Source: Brevibacterium picturae
GTDB taxonomy: Bacteria > Actinomycetota > Actinomycetes > Actinomycetales > Brevibacteriaceae
Assembly: GCF_900105045.1 (NCBI RefSeq)
Contig: NZ_LT629739.1
Location: forward strand, 558,001-622,000
Reading direction: 5' to 3'
Length of the DNA: 64,000 bases
Part shown: positions 31,583-40,399 of the stretch, in pieces
How the letters are laid out: the number at the start of each line of letters is the position of its first letter
Position numbering within the stretch: the first letter of the stretch is position 1
Position numbers and translations under genes: made by a program
Notes under the pieces: generated by a model
The model's input: only the letters and a program-made list of their open reading frames with translations
Told to the model about the DNA's origin: nothing
Database searches by the model: none

Positions 31583-32355
31583 GCAACTACGAAACAATCC
31601 TCACATCCGTCGACCAGGGTGTTGCCACCATCACGCTCGATCGCCCGAAGGCTCTCAACGCGCTGAATATGCAGGTGCTCACCGACGTCACCGACGCTGC
31701 CACCGCATTCGATGCCGACGATGAGGTCAAGGCGATCATCATCACCGGCAGCGGCAAGGCCTTCGCCGCGGGTGCCGACATCAAGGAGATGTCCGACCTC
31801 AACTTCGCGACCGCGTTCAAGGCCGACTGGTTCGCCGGCTGGACCCGCCTGACTGACGTGCGCAAACCGGTCATCACCGCGGTCAACGGCTTCGCGCTCG
31901 GCGGCGGCTGTGAGCTGGCGATGATGGGCGACATCCTCATCGCGTCGACGAAGGCGAAGTTCGGCCAGCCCGAGATCAACCTCGGCGTCCTTCCCGGCAT
32001 GGGCGGATCTCAGCGTCTGACTCGCGCGATCGGCAAGGCGAAGTCCATGGACATGTGCCTGACCGGCCGCATGATGGACGCCGAGGAGGCCGAACGCTCC
32101 GGTCTCGTCGCACGCCTCGTCGAGCCCGAGGAACTGCTTCCCACAGCAAACGAGATCGCGCAGACGATCGCGTCGAAGTCCCGCATCGCCTCGGCGATGG
32201 TCAAGGAAGCGGTCAACACCGCGTTCGAAACGACGCTCGAGCAGGGATTGCGCTACGAACGTCGCCTCTTCCACTCCACGCTGGCCACGAATGACCAGTC
32301 CGAGGGCATGGCCGCATTCGTCGAGAAGCGGGATGCGAACTTCACGGATTCCTGA
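31579..32355 (+). CDS. Enoyl-CoA hydratase (crotonase family)
   Basis: Adds water to 2-enoyl-CoA; in this operon methacrylyl-CoA is the likely substrate. The 258-residue protein has [28 protein letters not shown] (oxyanion hole), and the two catalytic glutamates in [13 protein letters not shown] and [15 protein letters not shown]. The ATG at 31579 overlaps the hydrolase stop by 4 bases. The three enzymes together would take isobutyryl-CoA to 3-hydroxyisobutyrate; the dehydrogenases for the final steps are not in the window. Confidence 0.95.
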   Translation: MSNYETILTSVDQGVATITLDRPKALNALNMQVLTDVTDAATAFDADDEVKAIIITGSGKAFAAGADIKEMSDLNFATAFKADWFAGWTRLTDVRKPVITAVNGFALGGGCELAMMGDILIASTKAKFGQPEINLGVLPGMGGSQRLTRAIGKAKSMDMCLTGRMMDAEEAERSGLVARLVEPEELLPTANEIAQTIASKSRIASAMVKEAVNTAFETTLEQGLRYERRLFHSTLATNDQSEGMAAFVEKRDANFTDS

Positions 32356-32378
32356 CCGCCGCGAAACGCGTATGGGTG

Positions 32379-32421
32379 CACCGATGGCGCAGACGAGTCG
32401 ATCTCGTCTGCGCCATCGGTG
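32379..32421 (+). terminator. Terminator hairpin after the valine-type operon
   Basis: Perfect 19-base arms (32379-32397 / 32403-32421) around a 5-base loop, followed by only TTTC. Confidence 0.8.
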
Positions 32422-32495
32422 TTTCTGCCCACATGATCACTTTTAACAATCGTTCAGTTAGAGTGGAAAACGACTATCCACCCACAGGAGGCACC

Positions 32496-33464
32496 ATGAA
32501 TTCTTTCGCCAATATTCTCCCCCAACTGCGGCTCCCGGTCCTCGGTTCCCCCATGTTCATCGCATCGGGCCCCGAGCTGGTCAAGGCCCAGTGCCAATCC
32601 GGCATCATCGGCTCCTTCCCCACCCTCAATGCTCGCCCGGCCTCGATGCTCACCGACTGGTTGGACGAGATCCGTGAATCCAACGCCGCGTTCACCGCAG
32701 CGAATCCGACTCGGCCAGCGGCGCCGTTCTCCGTGAACCTCATCGTTCACCGTTCGAACAACCGTTTGGAGTCTGACCTCGCCGAGGTGGTCCGGCAACA
32801 GGTACCCATCGTGATCACCTCGCTGGGCGCACGAGAAGAGGTCAATGAGGCCGTGCACTCCTACGGCGGCATCGTCCTCCACGACGTGATCAACAACAAG
32901 TTCGCGCACAAGGCCGTGGAGAAGGGCGCCGACGGCGTCATCGCCGTGGCCGCAGGTGCCGGCGGACATGCCGGGGCACTCTCACCGTTCGCCTTGGTCC
33001 AAGAGATTCGGTCCTGGTTCGACGGTCCGCTGCTGCTCTCGGGAGCGATCGCCCACGGCCGTTCGATCCTCGCGGCTCTGGCCGCCGGCGCGGACTGCGC
33101 CTACGTAGGCTCGGCCTTCCTCTCGACGACAGAGGCCAATGTCACCGAAGACTACAAGCAGATGATCGTCGACTCCGCGGCCGAGGACGTCGTCTACTCG
33201 AGCTACTTCACCGGGGTCAAGGGCAACTACCTGCGCGGGTCGATCACAGCCTCGGGCCTCGATCCCGACAACCTTCCCGACGCTGACCCGACGAAGATGG
33301 ACTTCGGCACGAAGGAGGGCTCGGACTCGAAGGCGTGGAAGGACATCTGGGGCTCGGGCCAGGGCATCGGGGTCCTCGACTCCAAGTGCACCACTGCCGA
33401 ACTCGTCGAGGACCTGGCGACTCAGTTCGAGGCCGCGAAGAAGGACTTCACCGCTCGCCTCTGA
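32496..33464 (+). CDS. Nitronate monooxygenase family protein (2-nitropropane dioxygenase-like)
   Basis: FMN-dependent TIM-barrel enzyme. The 322-residue protein starts LRLPVLGSPMFIASGPEL, the standard class start, contains VIAVAAGAGGHAG with the family's His, and LLLSGAIAHGRSILAALAAGADCAYVGSAF for FMN phosphate binding. The C-terminal part carries KGNYLRGSI. Real substrate is uncertain, as most family members have never been assayed. The ATG at 32496 is preceded by AGGAGG; a TAGAGT sequence about 32 bases upstream is a possible -10. It stands alone after the valine operon terminator. Confidence 0.9.
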   Translation: MNSFANILPQLRLPVLGSPMFIASGPELVKAQCQSGIIGSFPTLNARPASMLTDWLDEIRESNAAFTAANPTRPAAPFSVNLIVHRSNNRLESDLAEVVRQQVPIVITSLGAREEVNEAVHSYGGIVLHDVINNKFAHKAVEKGADGVIAVAAGAGGHAGALSPFALVQEIRSWFDGPLLLSGAIAHGRSILAALAAGADCAYVGSAFLSTTEANVTEDYKQMIVDSAAEDVVYSSYFTGVKGNYLRGSITASGLDPDNLPDADPTKMDFGTKEGSDSKAWKDIWGSGQGIGVLDSKCTTAELVEDLATQFEAAKKDFTARL

Positions 33465-33488
33465 GGCGAGTTCAGCGAGTGAGCGAGT

Positions 33489-34538
33489 TCAGATCGTGGA
33501 GATGATGCCCCGTTCGGTCAGGCGCGATGACAGTCCTGCACCGTCCGGGGCATAGATCCACGGCACGCCCTGGCCCCGACCATGGCGCTTCGAACGTCCG
33601 CCGGCCCACACGGCTTCGCCGACGGTGAGCTGGCGGATGGCGACAGCGGCGACGTTGTCAGGGTGATTGTCCACGAACTCGCCGTAGACCTCTTCGTCCT
33701 TCTGCCCGTCATCGCCGATGAGCAGCCATTTCATCCACGGAAACTCTCGCGACAGCCGCTCCAGGGAATTGCGTTTGTGCTCCTTGCCGGAACGGAACAC
33801 CCGAGTTGTCGTCGGTCCCCAGTCGGTGAGCAGCAGGGGGCCCATCGGGTAGAGATTGCGGGACAGGAACCGTTTGATCGTCAGAGCCGAGTTCCAGGCC
33901 CCGGTCGACAGGTAGACCATCGGAGAGTTGGGGCGCATATAGGTGATCCGGTCATAGAGAACTGCCATTCCCGCGACCGGCGACCTAGCATGCTCGCTGA
34001 GGACGAAGGTGTTCCAGGCGGCCAGAAACGGCCTGGGCAGGGAGGTGACCATGACTGTGTCGTCGATGTCGGAGATGATGCCGAACGTCGAGTCCTCACC
34101 GATGATCCGCACGGCCGCGGAATCGACGAGCGACCCGTCGGTCCACAGTTCGATCTCCGTCTCACCGGGTTGGAAGTCCCCTGGAATGACCGTATCGATG
34201 ATGCCGCCCCTGTCGGCGGTGACCATGTGCTCCTCGTCGTTGACGCGCACCCATGCCGTGTCATTGGGCAGGGGCACATTGACGAAGGACTTCCAGCCCC
34301 GGATGCTGGCCTGCAGATCCGTCGCCGGCTGCCCGGTCGGTGTCAGGACCAGACGGCCGAGCACCCTCACCCACCCGGTCCCGCCATAGGTGTCATAGGC
34401 GATGACCGTGCGCTGATAGGTGTGATCGGTGGCGCGATTCTGCAGCCAGCCGTTGAAACGGTCTTCCATCCGTGCCGCGGTATGCAGCATGTCCGGTGTG
34501 AGATTCAGCGGTCCCTCTTCGGGTTTCTTCTTCGCCAC
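33489..34538 (-). CDS. App1/DUF2183 family phosphatase
   Basis: The 349-residue protein has the App1 catalytic domain: IISDIDDTVMVT near residue 155 with the HAD-like DxDxT/V nucleophile, VYLSTGAWNSA, and LLIGDDGQKDEEVYGEFV near residue 275. The N-terminal 145 residues form a beta-rich region (GRLVLTPTGQPA...GDFQPGETEIELW). Yeast App1 is a phosphatidate phosphatase; bacterial substrates are unknown. It starts with GTG after AAGGAAG. It is convergent with the nitronate monooxygenase gene and about 50 bases downstream of trpS. Confidence 0.88.
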   Translation of the reverse strand: MAKKKPEEGPLNLTPDMLHTAARMEDRFNGWLQNRATDHTYQRTVIAYDTYGGTGWVRVLGRLVLTPTGQPATDLQASIRGWKSFVNVPLPNDTAWVRVNDEEHMVTADRGGIIDTVIPGDFQPGETEIELWTDGSLVDSAAVRIIGEDSTFGIISDIDDTVMVTSLPRPFLAAWNTFVLSEHARSPVAGMAVLYDRITYMRPNSPMVYLSTGAWNSALTIKRFLSRNLYPMGPLLLTDWGPTTTRVFRSGKEHKRNSLERLSREFPWMKWLLIGDDGQKDEEVYGEFVDNHPDNVAAVAIRQLTVGEAVWAGGRSKRHGRGQGVPWIYAPDGAGLSSRLTERGIISTI

Positions 34539-34587
34539 GGTTCTTCCTTCACACTCGCACGTCAGGTCGGATCGGGTTGAAGTCGGC

Positions 34588-35586
34588 TCAGACGAATCCG
34601 ACCTTGTCGTAGACGTCTCGCAGGGTCACCTCGGCGATCTCATTGGCCTTGGCTGCACCGGCATCGAGGATTGCCTGGAGCTGGGCCCTGTCCTGCAGGA
34701 GCTCTTCGGTCCTCTCACGAACGGGGGCGAGCGATTCGACGGCGATCTCGGCCAGGTCGACCTTGAGGTGGCCGTACATCTTCCCCTCGTAGTCGGCGAC
34801 GATATCGTCCACCGGCCGCGAGGTCAGAGAGGAGTAGATCGTGAGCAGGTTGGACACTCCGGGCTTGGCCTGCGGATCGTAGGCGATCTCCTTGCCGTCA
34901 TCGGTGACGGCGGATTTGATCTTCTTCGTCAGCGACTTCGCGTCATCGAGGAGGTCGATGCGGCCCTGAGGGCTGGGCAGAGACTTCGACATCTTCGCAC
35001 CCGGGTTCTGCAGGTCGTAGATCTTCGCGGTCGCCTTGAGGATCTGTGCCTCGGGAACGACGAACGTCTCACCGAACCGATAGTTGAAGCGTTCGGCCAG
35101 ATTCCTCGTCAGCTCGAGATGCTGACGCTGATCCTCACCGACGGGCACCATCTGCGGGTTGTAGAGGAGGATGTCGGCGGCCATCAGCGCGGGGTAGGTG
35201 AGCAGGCCCAGGGACACATGCTCCTGCTTGGCCGACTTGTCCTTGAACTGCGTCATCCGGCTGGCCTCACCCATCGAGGTGGTGCATTCGAGGACCCACG
35301 ACAGTTGTGGGTGTGCCGGCACCTGGGACTGGACGAAGATCGTAGACTTCTCCGGATCGAGGCCCGCCGCAATGAACTGCGCTGCGGTGCGCAGGGTCCT
35401 CTCGCGCAGGTCCGTGGGGTCCTGCTCGACGGTGATCGCGTGCATGTTCGCGATGAAATAGAAGGCATCGTGTGACTCCTGATGCGCCACGAACTGCTGC
35501 AGAGCTCCGATGAAGTTCCCCAGGTGCAGGGAGTCGGAGGTGGCTTGAATGCCGGAAACGGTGCGTGGCAGAGAAGAAGTCGTCAT
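34588..35586 (-). CDS. trpS: Tryptophanyl-tRNA synthetase
   Basis: Class I aminoacyl-tRNA synthetase. The 332-residue protein carries the HIGH-equivalent LHLGNFIGAL near residue 20, the specificity region GEDQRQHLELTRN, and the KMSKS loop AKMSKSLPSP. The usual PTG before HLGN is replaced by ATSDS, a small deviation. The start ATG at 35584-35586 has no strong ribosome site; the open frame runs far upstream, but that part is antisense to the SMR genes and shows no homology. It is divergent from the SMR pair. Confidence 0.95.
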   Translation of the reverse strand: MTTSSLPRTVSGIQATSDSLHLGNFIGALQQFVAHQESHDAFYFIANMHAITVEQDPTDLRERTLRTAAQFIAAGLDPEKSTIFVQSQVPAHPQLSWVLECTTSMGEASRMTQFKDKSAKQEHVSLGLLTYPALMAADILLYNPQMVPVGEDQRQHLELTRNLAERFNYRFGETFVVPEAQILKATAKIYDLQNPGAKMSKSLPSPQGRIDLLDDAKSLTKKIKSAVTDDGKEIAYDPQAKPGVSNLLTIYSSLTSRPVDDIVADYEGKMYGHLKVDLAEIAVESLAPVRERTEELLQDRAQLQAILDAGAAKANEIAEVTLRDVYDKVGFV

Positions 35587-35694
35587 GTGACTATGATGCC
35601 ACTTCATCACCTCGTCTTCGCAGACCACCCCATGCGCGCCGAGGACGTTGAAGGGAGAGTCGCCGTCCCATTTCGGCCGCAGGTGCCCATGCTC

Positions 35695-35700
35695 GATAAT
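35695..35700 (+). promoter_or_regulatory. Probable -10 element of the SMR operon, leaderless start
   Basis: GATAAT, then 6 bases, then the GTG at 35707. This GTG places the essential membrane glutamate of the first SMR protein at residue 14, as in EmrE. Confidence 0.55.
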
Positions 35701-35706
35701 TGTCCT

Positions 35707-36102
35707 GTGCGCAAATGGTTCTTTCTCTCTGGCGCCATCATCGCCGAGGTCACGGGTACTCTGGCGCTGAAAGGGGCCCTCGATTCCCCCGCCCTCTACT
35801 TCCTCGTGGCGCTCAGTTACGCTGCGGCCTTCGTGTTCTTGAGCCTCACGCTGCGCGTGGGTATGCCGCTGGGCATCGCCTACGGGATCTGGGGTGCTGC
35901 GGGTGTCGCACTGACCGCCGTGTGCTCCCTGATCATCTTCGCCGAGCCGCTGACCCCGGTGATGATCACGGGAATCGTCTTCGTCATGGCCGGAGTCATC
36001 CTCGTCGAGGCCGGCAATCGTGACGATGACGAGCACCTGGCTGCGCCGGATCTGCCCGCGGTCGAGCAAGGGGACGCGGTCGAGCCAGGGGACGAATCAT
36101 GA
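35707..36102 (+). CDS. Small multidrug resistance (SMR) transporter subunit, first of a pair
   Basis: A 131-residue, four-helix proton-coupled exporter subunit of the EmrE type. From the GTG start the key glutamate in TM1 (IIAEVTGTLALKGA) is residue 14, exactly as in EmrE, which supports this start over the ATG at 35690. The GIAYGIWGAAGVALTA segment is the conserved TM3 dimer and flexing motif. About 25 acidic residues extend past TM4, unusual for EmrE-like proteins but seen in one partner of paired systems. Its stop overlaps the next SMR gene by 4 bases. Confidence 0.92.
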   Translation: MRKWFFLSGAIIAEVTGTLALKGALDSPALYFLVALSYAAAFVFLSLTLRVGMPLGIAYGIWGAAGVALTAVCSLIIFAEPLTPVMITGIVFVMAGVILVEAGNRDDDEHLAAPDLPAVEQGDAVEPGDES

Positions 36103-36431
36103 TCATCGGATGGATTCTGCTCGCCGTCGCGATCATTCTCGAAGTCGCGGCCACAATCAGCCTGCGAATGGCTTCGGTCGGCGGAAGCAGATGGTGGTAT
36201 GCAGGCGTGGCAGCCGCGTACCTCGTCTCGTTCAGCTTGCTCAGCCTCACCCTGCGCACCGGCATCCCCTTGGGCGTGGCCTATGGGATCTGGGCCGCCA
36301 CCGGGGTGGCACTGACCGCCTTGGCCGGTCGAGCACTCTTCAAGGAGAAGCTGACGCGGAAGATGCTCCTCGGCATCGGCCTCATCCTCATCGGCGTGCT
36401 GCTCATCGAGCTCGGCTCCTCATACGCCTGA
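36099..36431 (+). CDS. Small multidrug resistance (SMR) transporter subunit, second of a pair
   Basis: A 110-residue four-helix SMR protein with the TM1 glutamate at residue 15 (AIILEVAATISLRMAS) and the TM3 signature GVAYGIWAATGVALTA. It begins in an ATGA overlap with the first subunit. Coupled pairs such as EbrAB and YkkCD work as heterodimers with opposite topology, and the same is likely here. Exported compounds may be cationic drugs, guanidinium or polyamines; no guanidine riboswitch was seen upstream. Confidence 0.92.
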   Translation: MIIGWILLAVAIILEVAATISLRMASVGGSRWWYAGVAAAYLVSFSLLSLTLRTGIPLGVAYGIWAATGVALTALAGRALFKEKLTRKMLLGIGLILIGVLLIELGSSYA

Positions 36432-36458
36432 GAGGCCCAGCCCCGGCGACATTGAGCA

Positions 36459-36504
36459 ACCGTGAGCAACCCCACGGTCGTTGAGCACCCCACAGCGGGG
36501 TTGC
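36459..36504. terminator. Probable bidirectional terminator with two exclusive hairpins
   Basis: GCAACCCC (36466-36473) can pair with GGGGTTGC (36497-36504), and ACCGTG (36459-36464) with CACGGT (36473-36478). The two hairpins share a base and compete. The region lies between the convergent SMR and exonuclease genes. Confidence 0.45.
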
Positions 36505-36562
36505 CCAGCGGCCGAGGGGTTACCGAGAAGGTTCCTCCATCAGGTCTGGACTGTTCGTGACC

Positions 36563-37375
36563 CTACTTCGGGGCGGGCAGATCGTAGTCGATGACGAGTG
36601 GAGCGTGATCGGACCAGCGCTCGGCCCAGCTGTCGGCCTTGTCGACCGTGGCCTTGGCTGCCGCCTCGGCGAGTGTCGGCGTCGCCATCTGGTAGTCGAT
36701 GCGCCAACCGGCATTGTTGTCGAAGGCCTGACCGCGCATTGACCACCATGTATAGGGGCCGTCGACATCGCCGCTGAGGCCGCGGTGCACATCGACGAAG
36801 CCCACCTCGCCGAAGAAGCCGTCGAAGTAGGCCCGCTCCTCGGGCAGGAACCCGGCCTTCTTGCGATTGGCCTTCCAGTTCTTCAAATCGCGCTCGGTGT
36901 GGCAGACGTTGAGGTCGCCGGTGATCAGCACGTGATCGGCGTGGTCAGCGAGTTCAGGCAGGCGTACGGTCATCCGGTCGAGGAACCGGTATTTGTCCTC
37001 CTGTTTGGGGGTGTCGACCTCACCGGAATGGACGTAGGCCGACACGAGAGTCAGCAGCGATCCGTCGCCGAGGCGGTAGTCCGTCTCCAGCCATCGACCG
37101 GCCCGATCGAAGTACCCGTCCGTTCCGAGCCCTTCGCGGGTTTCGACCGGTTGGGTGCGTGCCATGACGGCGACTCCGGCACGCCCTTTGGCATCGGCGT
37201 CGTGACTGATCGTGGTGTAGCCCGTGTCCTCGAGCACCTTGAGTGCGATGTCGTTGGCGGCCCGGACTTCCTGCAGCGTGATGAAGTCAGGCTTCGCACT
37301 GTTTACCCAGGTGGGCATCCCCTTTCTCCATGCCGCCCGAACTCCGTTGACGTTGACTGATGCAATACGAATCAT
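36563..37375 (-). CDS. xthA: Exodeoxyribonuclease III (AP endonuclease, ExoA/XthA family)
   Basis: The 270-residue repair enzyme cleaves DNA at abasic sites. Motifs in order: VNVNGVRA, ITLQEVRA (metal Glu), AYVHSGE, ITGDLNVCHTE (Asp/Asn), TWWSMRGQAFDNNAGWRIDYQMAT, and SDHAPLVIDY with the catalytic Asp-His. I prefer the ATG at 37373-37375 to one four codons upstream; CATGAT lies 7 bases before it and may be a -10. Divergent from a GNAT gene. Confidence 0.95.
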   Translation of the reverse strand: MIRIASVNVNGVRAAWRKGMPTWVNSAKPDFITLQEVRAANDIALKVLEDTGYTTISHDADAKGRAGVAVMARTQPVETREGLGTDGYFDRAGRWLETDYRLGDGSLLTLVSAYVHSGEVDTPKQEDKYRFLDRMTVRLPELADHADHVLITGDLNVCHTERDLKNWKANRKKAGFLPEERAYFDGFFGEVGFVDVHRGLSGDVDGPYTWWSMRGQAFDNNAGWRIDYQMATPTLAEAAAKATVDKADSWAERWSDHAPLVIDYDLPAPK

Positions 37376-37459
37376 GTGTTCTATCATGGCATGAGCGCAC
37401 TACTCATCCGGGCCTGGGCGTTATACAGTGATGGAAAGAAACATATTTCAGGAGGCGCA

Positions 37460-37948
37460 ATGGCCGTAGACGAGACTTTCGATTCTGAGCAGCTGAGCAT
37501 CAGCCCGCTCGACGAAGTAGACGCCCGTGAGATGCGAGAGTTCCTGGTCGGTGCGCAGGAGAACTTCTGGGGAGATCGAGACTTGAGCGGCGATCACGAC
37601 GCCTATTGGTTCCGCCAGTTCGTGACCTCGGGACTGGTCGCCAGATACCGTTCGGAGATCGTCGGCTACCTGCTCGGCGTCATCCCTCATGACGGCCCCG
37701 CGTACATTCACCTCGTTGCCGCCCGCACGGATTTCCGCCATCAGGGAATCGGTCGACGCCTGTACCAGCACTTCATTCAGCGCTCGCGGGATTTGGGTGT
37801 CTCATCGGTGCAGGCCGCAACCCTGCCGGATTCGTCCGCAGCGATCTCGTTCCACTCCTCGCTCGGGTTCAGCGGTGAACTCGTCGAGGACTATGCCGGT
37901 GCCGGAGATCCTCGTGTGTTCTTCGAGCTCAAACTCTTGGAGGAATGA
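37460..37948 (+). CDS. GNAT family N-acetyltransferase
   Basis: The 162-residue protein has a complete GNAT core: YRSEIVGYLLGVI strands, IHLVAARTDFRHQGIGRRLYQHFI with the acetyl-CoA loop (R-H-Q-G-I-G), and AAISFHSSLGF near the C-terminus. The acceptor is unknown; size and layout resemble RimI-like or YpeA-like enzymes. The ATG at 37460 has an AGGAGG about 7 bases upstream. TTATACAGT about 35 bases before it is a likely -10. Confidence 0.9.
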   Translation: MAVDETFDSEQLSISPLDEVDAREMREFLVGAQENFWGDRDLSGDHDAYWFRQFVTSGLVARYRSEIVGYLLGVIPHDGPAYIHLVAARTDFRHQGIGRRLYQHFIQRSRDLGVSSVQAATLPDSSAAISFHSSLGFSGELVEDYAGAGDPRVFFELKLLEE

Positions 37949-38008
37949 GCCTTCTCGGAGCAGTGAGCCGAAGGGCGCACACGCACGAGTTCACACAGCA
38001 CGACAGAG

Positions 38009-38048
38009 ACCGACGGCCTCCCACACAGGTATGTGGGAGGCCGTCGGT
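38009..38048. terminator. Bidirectional hairpin between GNAT gene and folD
   Basis: Perfect 17-base arms (38009-38025 / 38032-38048) with a 6-base loop between convergent genes; TTTC follows on the plus strand. Confidence 0.8.
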
Positions 38049-38070
38049 TTCTCGAATCAATCCGCTTCGC

Positions 38071-38958
38071 TCAGACGTCTGCCACCGCTCGCTGAGCCAC
38101 GTCGACGACATTCTTCAGCAGCAGTGCCCGGGTCATGGGCCCGACACCGCCGGGATTGGGTGAGACCCAAGCCGCCACCTCGGCGACGGCAGGATCCACG
38201 TCTCCGACGATCTTCGACTTCCCGGTCTCCGGATCCTCTTCGCGAGAGACTCCGACGTCGAGGACGATCGCGCCGGGTTTGACCGCATGGGCGGTCACGA
38301 TCCGGGCCGACCCCGCTGCGGCGACGATGATGTCGGCCTGAGCCAGCAACTCGTCCAGATTCGTCGTTCCCGTGTGGGTCAGCGTCACCGTGGCGTTGTA
38401 CTCGCGGCGGGTCAGAAGCGCACCGATCGACCGGCCGACGGTGACACCGCGGCCGACGACCACAACGTGCTTACCGGCCAGTTCGATCCCATTGCGCAGC
38501 ATCAGTTCGATGACTCCGCGTGGGGTGCACGGCAGTGGAGTCGTGATCTCGCGATTGACGTTGAGCATGAGCCGACCGAGGTTGGTCGGATGCAGACCGT
38601 CCGCGTCCTTGGCAGGGTCGATGCGTTCGAGGACGGTGTCCGTGTCGATGTGGGACGGCAACGGCAGCTGCACGATGTATCCGGTGCATTCGTCATCGGC
38701 ATTGAGCTCGTCGATGACCGACAGGAGCTCGTCCTGACTCACCGACTCCGGGAGGTCGCGTCGGATGGAATGGATGCCCACCTCGGCGCAGTCACGGTGC
38801 TTGCCGGCCACGTACCACTTCGATCCCGGATCCTCACCGACGAGGACCGTCGCCAGGCCTGGGACGATGCCCCGCTCGGCCAGGTTCGCCACGGTGGTCC
38901 GCAGCTCTTCCTTGATCTCCTTCGCACAGGCCTTGCCGTCAAGGATCTGTGCTGCCAT
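38071..38958 (-). CDS. folD: Bifunctional methylenetetrahydrofolate dehydrogenase / methenyltetrahydrofolate cyclohydrolase
   Basis: FolD interconverts 5,10-methylene-THF and 10-formyl-THF. The 295-residue protein shows [18 protein letters not shown] with the catalytic Lys, [25 protein letters not shown], and the NADP loop [19 protein letters not shown]; the common GRSxIVGRP is here read as [25 protein letters not shown] closes the active site. Its ATG shares one base with the glyA stop (TGATG), so the two are translationally coupled. Confidence 0.97.
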   Translation of the reverse strand: MAAQILDGKACAKEIKEELRTTVANLAERGIVPGLATVLVGEDPGSKWYVAGKHRDCAEVGIHSIRRDLPESVSQDELLSVIDELNADDECTGYIVQLPLPSHIDTDTVLERIDPAKDADGLHPTNLGRLMLNVNREITTPLPCTPRGVIELMLRNGIELAGKHVVVVGRGVTVGRSIGALLTRREYNATVTLTHTGTTNLDELLAQADIIVAAAGSARIVTAHAVKPGAIVLDVGVSREEDPETGKSKIVGDVDPAVAEVAAWVSPNPGGVGPMTRALLLKNVVDVAQRAVADV

Positions 38959-40232
38959 CAGTACTGCTCCAGATCTTCGTAGAGGGGGAAGTTGTCGCTG
39001 AGCTTCTTGACCCGAGCGCTGAGTGCCTCGACGTTCGCACCGGGCTTGAGCGCCTCGGCGATGACGTCGGCCACCTCGGTGAACTCGGCATCGCCGAACC
39101 CGCGGGTGGCCAGCGCGGGGGTGCCGATGCGCAGACCGGAGGTCACCATGGGCGGGCGCGGGTCGAACGGCACGGCGTTGCGGTTGACGGTGATGCCGAC
39201 CTCGTGCAGGAGGTCTTCTGCCTGCTGTCCGTCGAGAGCCGAGTTGCGCAGGTCGACGAGGACCAGGTGGACGTCGGTTCCGCCGGTCAGGACCGTGGCC
39301 CCGGCCTTGGCGACGTCGTCGGCCAGAAGACGCTCGGCCAGGATCTGTGCTCCGTGCACGGTGCGCTCCTGGCGGGCCTTGAATTCTTTTGCGGCTGCGA
39401 GCTTGAACGCCACAGCCTTGGCCGCGATCACGTGCATCAGCGGGCCGCCCTGCTGTCCCGGGAAGACTGCGGAGTTCAGCTTCTTCGCGTACTCTTCCTT
39501 GCCGAGGATGAAGCCCGAGCGGGGGCCGCCGATGGTCTTGTGCACCGTCGATGACACGACGTCGGCGAAGGGCACGGGGTTGGGGTGCAGGCCGGCGGCG
39601 ACGAGGCCGGCAAAGTGCGCCATATCGACCCAGAGCTTCGCTCCGACCTCGTCGGCGATGTCGCGGAAGGCCTGGAAGTCGAGCTGGCGCGGGTAGGCGG
39701 ACCAGCCTGCGACGATGACCTCGGGACGGTGTTCGAGCGCCCGCTCCCGCACCTTGTCCATGTCGATGCGGTAGGTGTCGGGATCGACTTCGTAGGAGGC
39801 GACGTCGTAGAGACGACCCGAGAAGTTGATCTTCATGCCGTGGGTGAGGTGACCGCCGTGGGCCAGCGAGAGGCCGAGCATCTTGTCACCCTGGCGAGCC
39901 AGCGCATGCATCACTGCGGCGTTGGCGGAGGCACCGGAGTGCGACTGCACGTTCGCGTATTCGGCTCCGAAGAGGCTCTTGGCCCGGTCGATGGCGAGAG
40001 TCTCAGCGACATCGACGTATTCGCAGCCACCGTAGTAGCGCTTTCCCGGATAGCCCTCAGCATACTTGTTGGTCAGCACCGACCCCTGTGCCTGCAGCAC
40101 TGCGCGGGGCACGAAGTTCTCCGAGGCGATCATCTCGAGAGTCGAACGCTGGCGGCCCAATTCCTGGTCGAGGACTTCCGCGATCTGGGGATCGATGTCT
40201 GCAAGCGAGGCCTGCATCGAATTATCAGTCAT
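38958..40232 (-). CDS. glyA: Serine hydroxymethyltransferase
   Basis: PLP enzyme that makes glycine and 5,10-methylene-THF from serine. The 424-residue protein has [33 protein letters not shown], and the PLP lysine in [13 protein letters not shown]. The ATG at 40230-40232 has AGGAG about 8 bases upstream; the extended frame to 40292 is not supported. It heads a glyA-folD operon, divergent from purU, so all three C1-folate genes share one 167-base control region. Confidence 0.97.
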   Translation of the reverse strand: MTDNSMQASLADIDPQIAEVLDQELGRQRSTLEMIASENFVPRAVLQAQGSVLTNKYAEGYPGKRYYGGCEYVDVAETLAIDRAKSLFGAEYANVQSHSGASANAAVMHALARQGDKMLGLSLAHGGHLTHGMKINFSGRLYDVASYEVDPDTYRIDMDKVRERALEHRPEVIVAGWSAYPRQLDFQAFRDIADEVGAKLWVDMAHFAGLVAAGLHPNPVPFADVVSSTVHKTIGGPRSGFILGKEEYAKKLNSAVFPGQQGGPLMHVIAAKAVAFKLAAAKEFKARQERTVHGAQILAERLLADDVAKAGATVLTGGTDVHLVLVDLRNSALDGQQAEDLLHEVGITVNRNAVPFDPRPPMVTSGLRIGTPALATRGFGDAEFTEVADVIAEALKPGANVEALSARVKKLSDNFPLYEDLEQY

Positions 40233-40386
40233 GTGTACACTCCTGTGGCATCCAAAGTGATGATTGGGAAAGCGCGATCGGCCCGCGAACACCCGGAAGC
40301 AATGTTAACAGCGAACCAGATCACATCGTGGGGCTGCTCGCCATCCGGATGGTGAGCCCGGTTCAGGGCGCAGCGGGCCCGACCAT

Positions 40387-40392
40387 TAGAAT
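40387..40392 (+). promoter_or_regulatory. Probable -10 element of purU, leaderless start
   Basis: TAGAAT followed by 7 bases and the ATG at 40400; no Shine-Dalgarno. Confidence 0.65.
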
Positions 40393-40399
40393 CGAGCCC

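Noticed and set aside
34588..36069. Upstream extension of trpS to 493 residues
   Set aside because: The added part is antisense to the SMR genes and unlike any TrpRS extension; the 332-residue form is complete.
40088..40399. Upstream extension of purU
   Set aside because: It runs antisense into glyA. The ACT domain starts right after the ATG at 40400, which also has a well-placed -10.
40233..40399. Glycine or folate riboswitch before glyA
   Set aside because: I could not find the conserved cores of either, and the 167-base divergent gap is mostly accounted for by promoter-like sequence.
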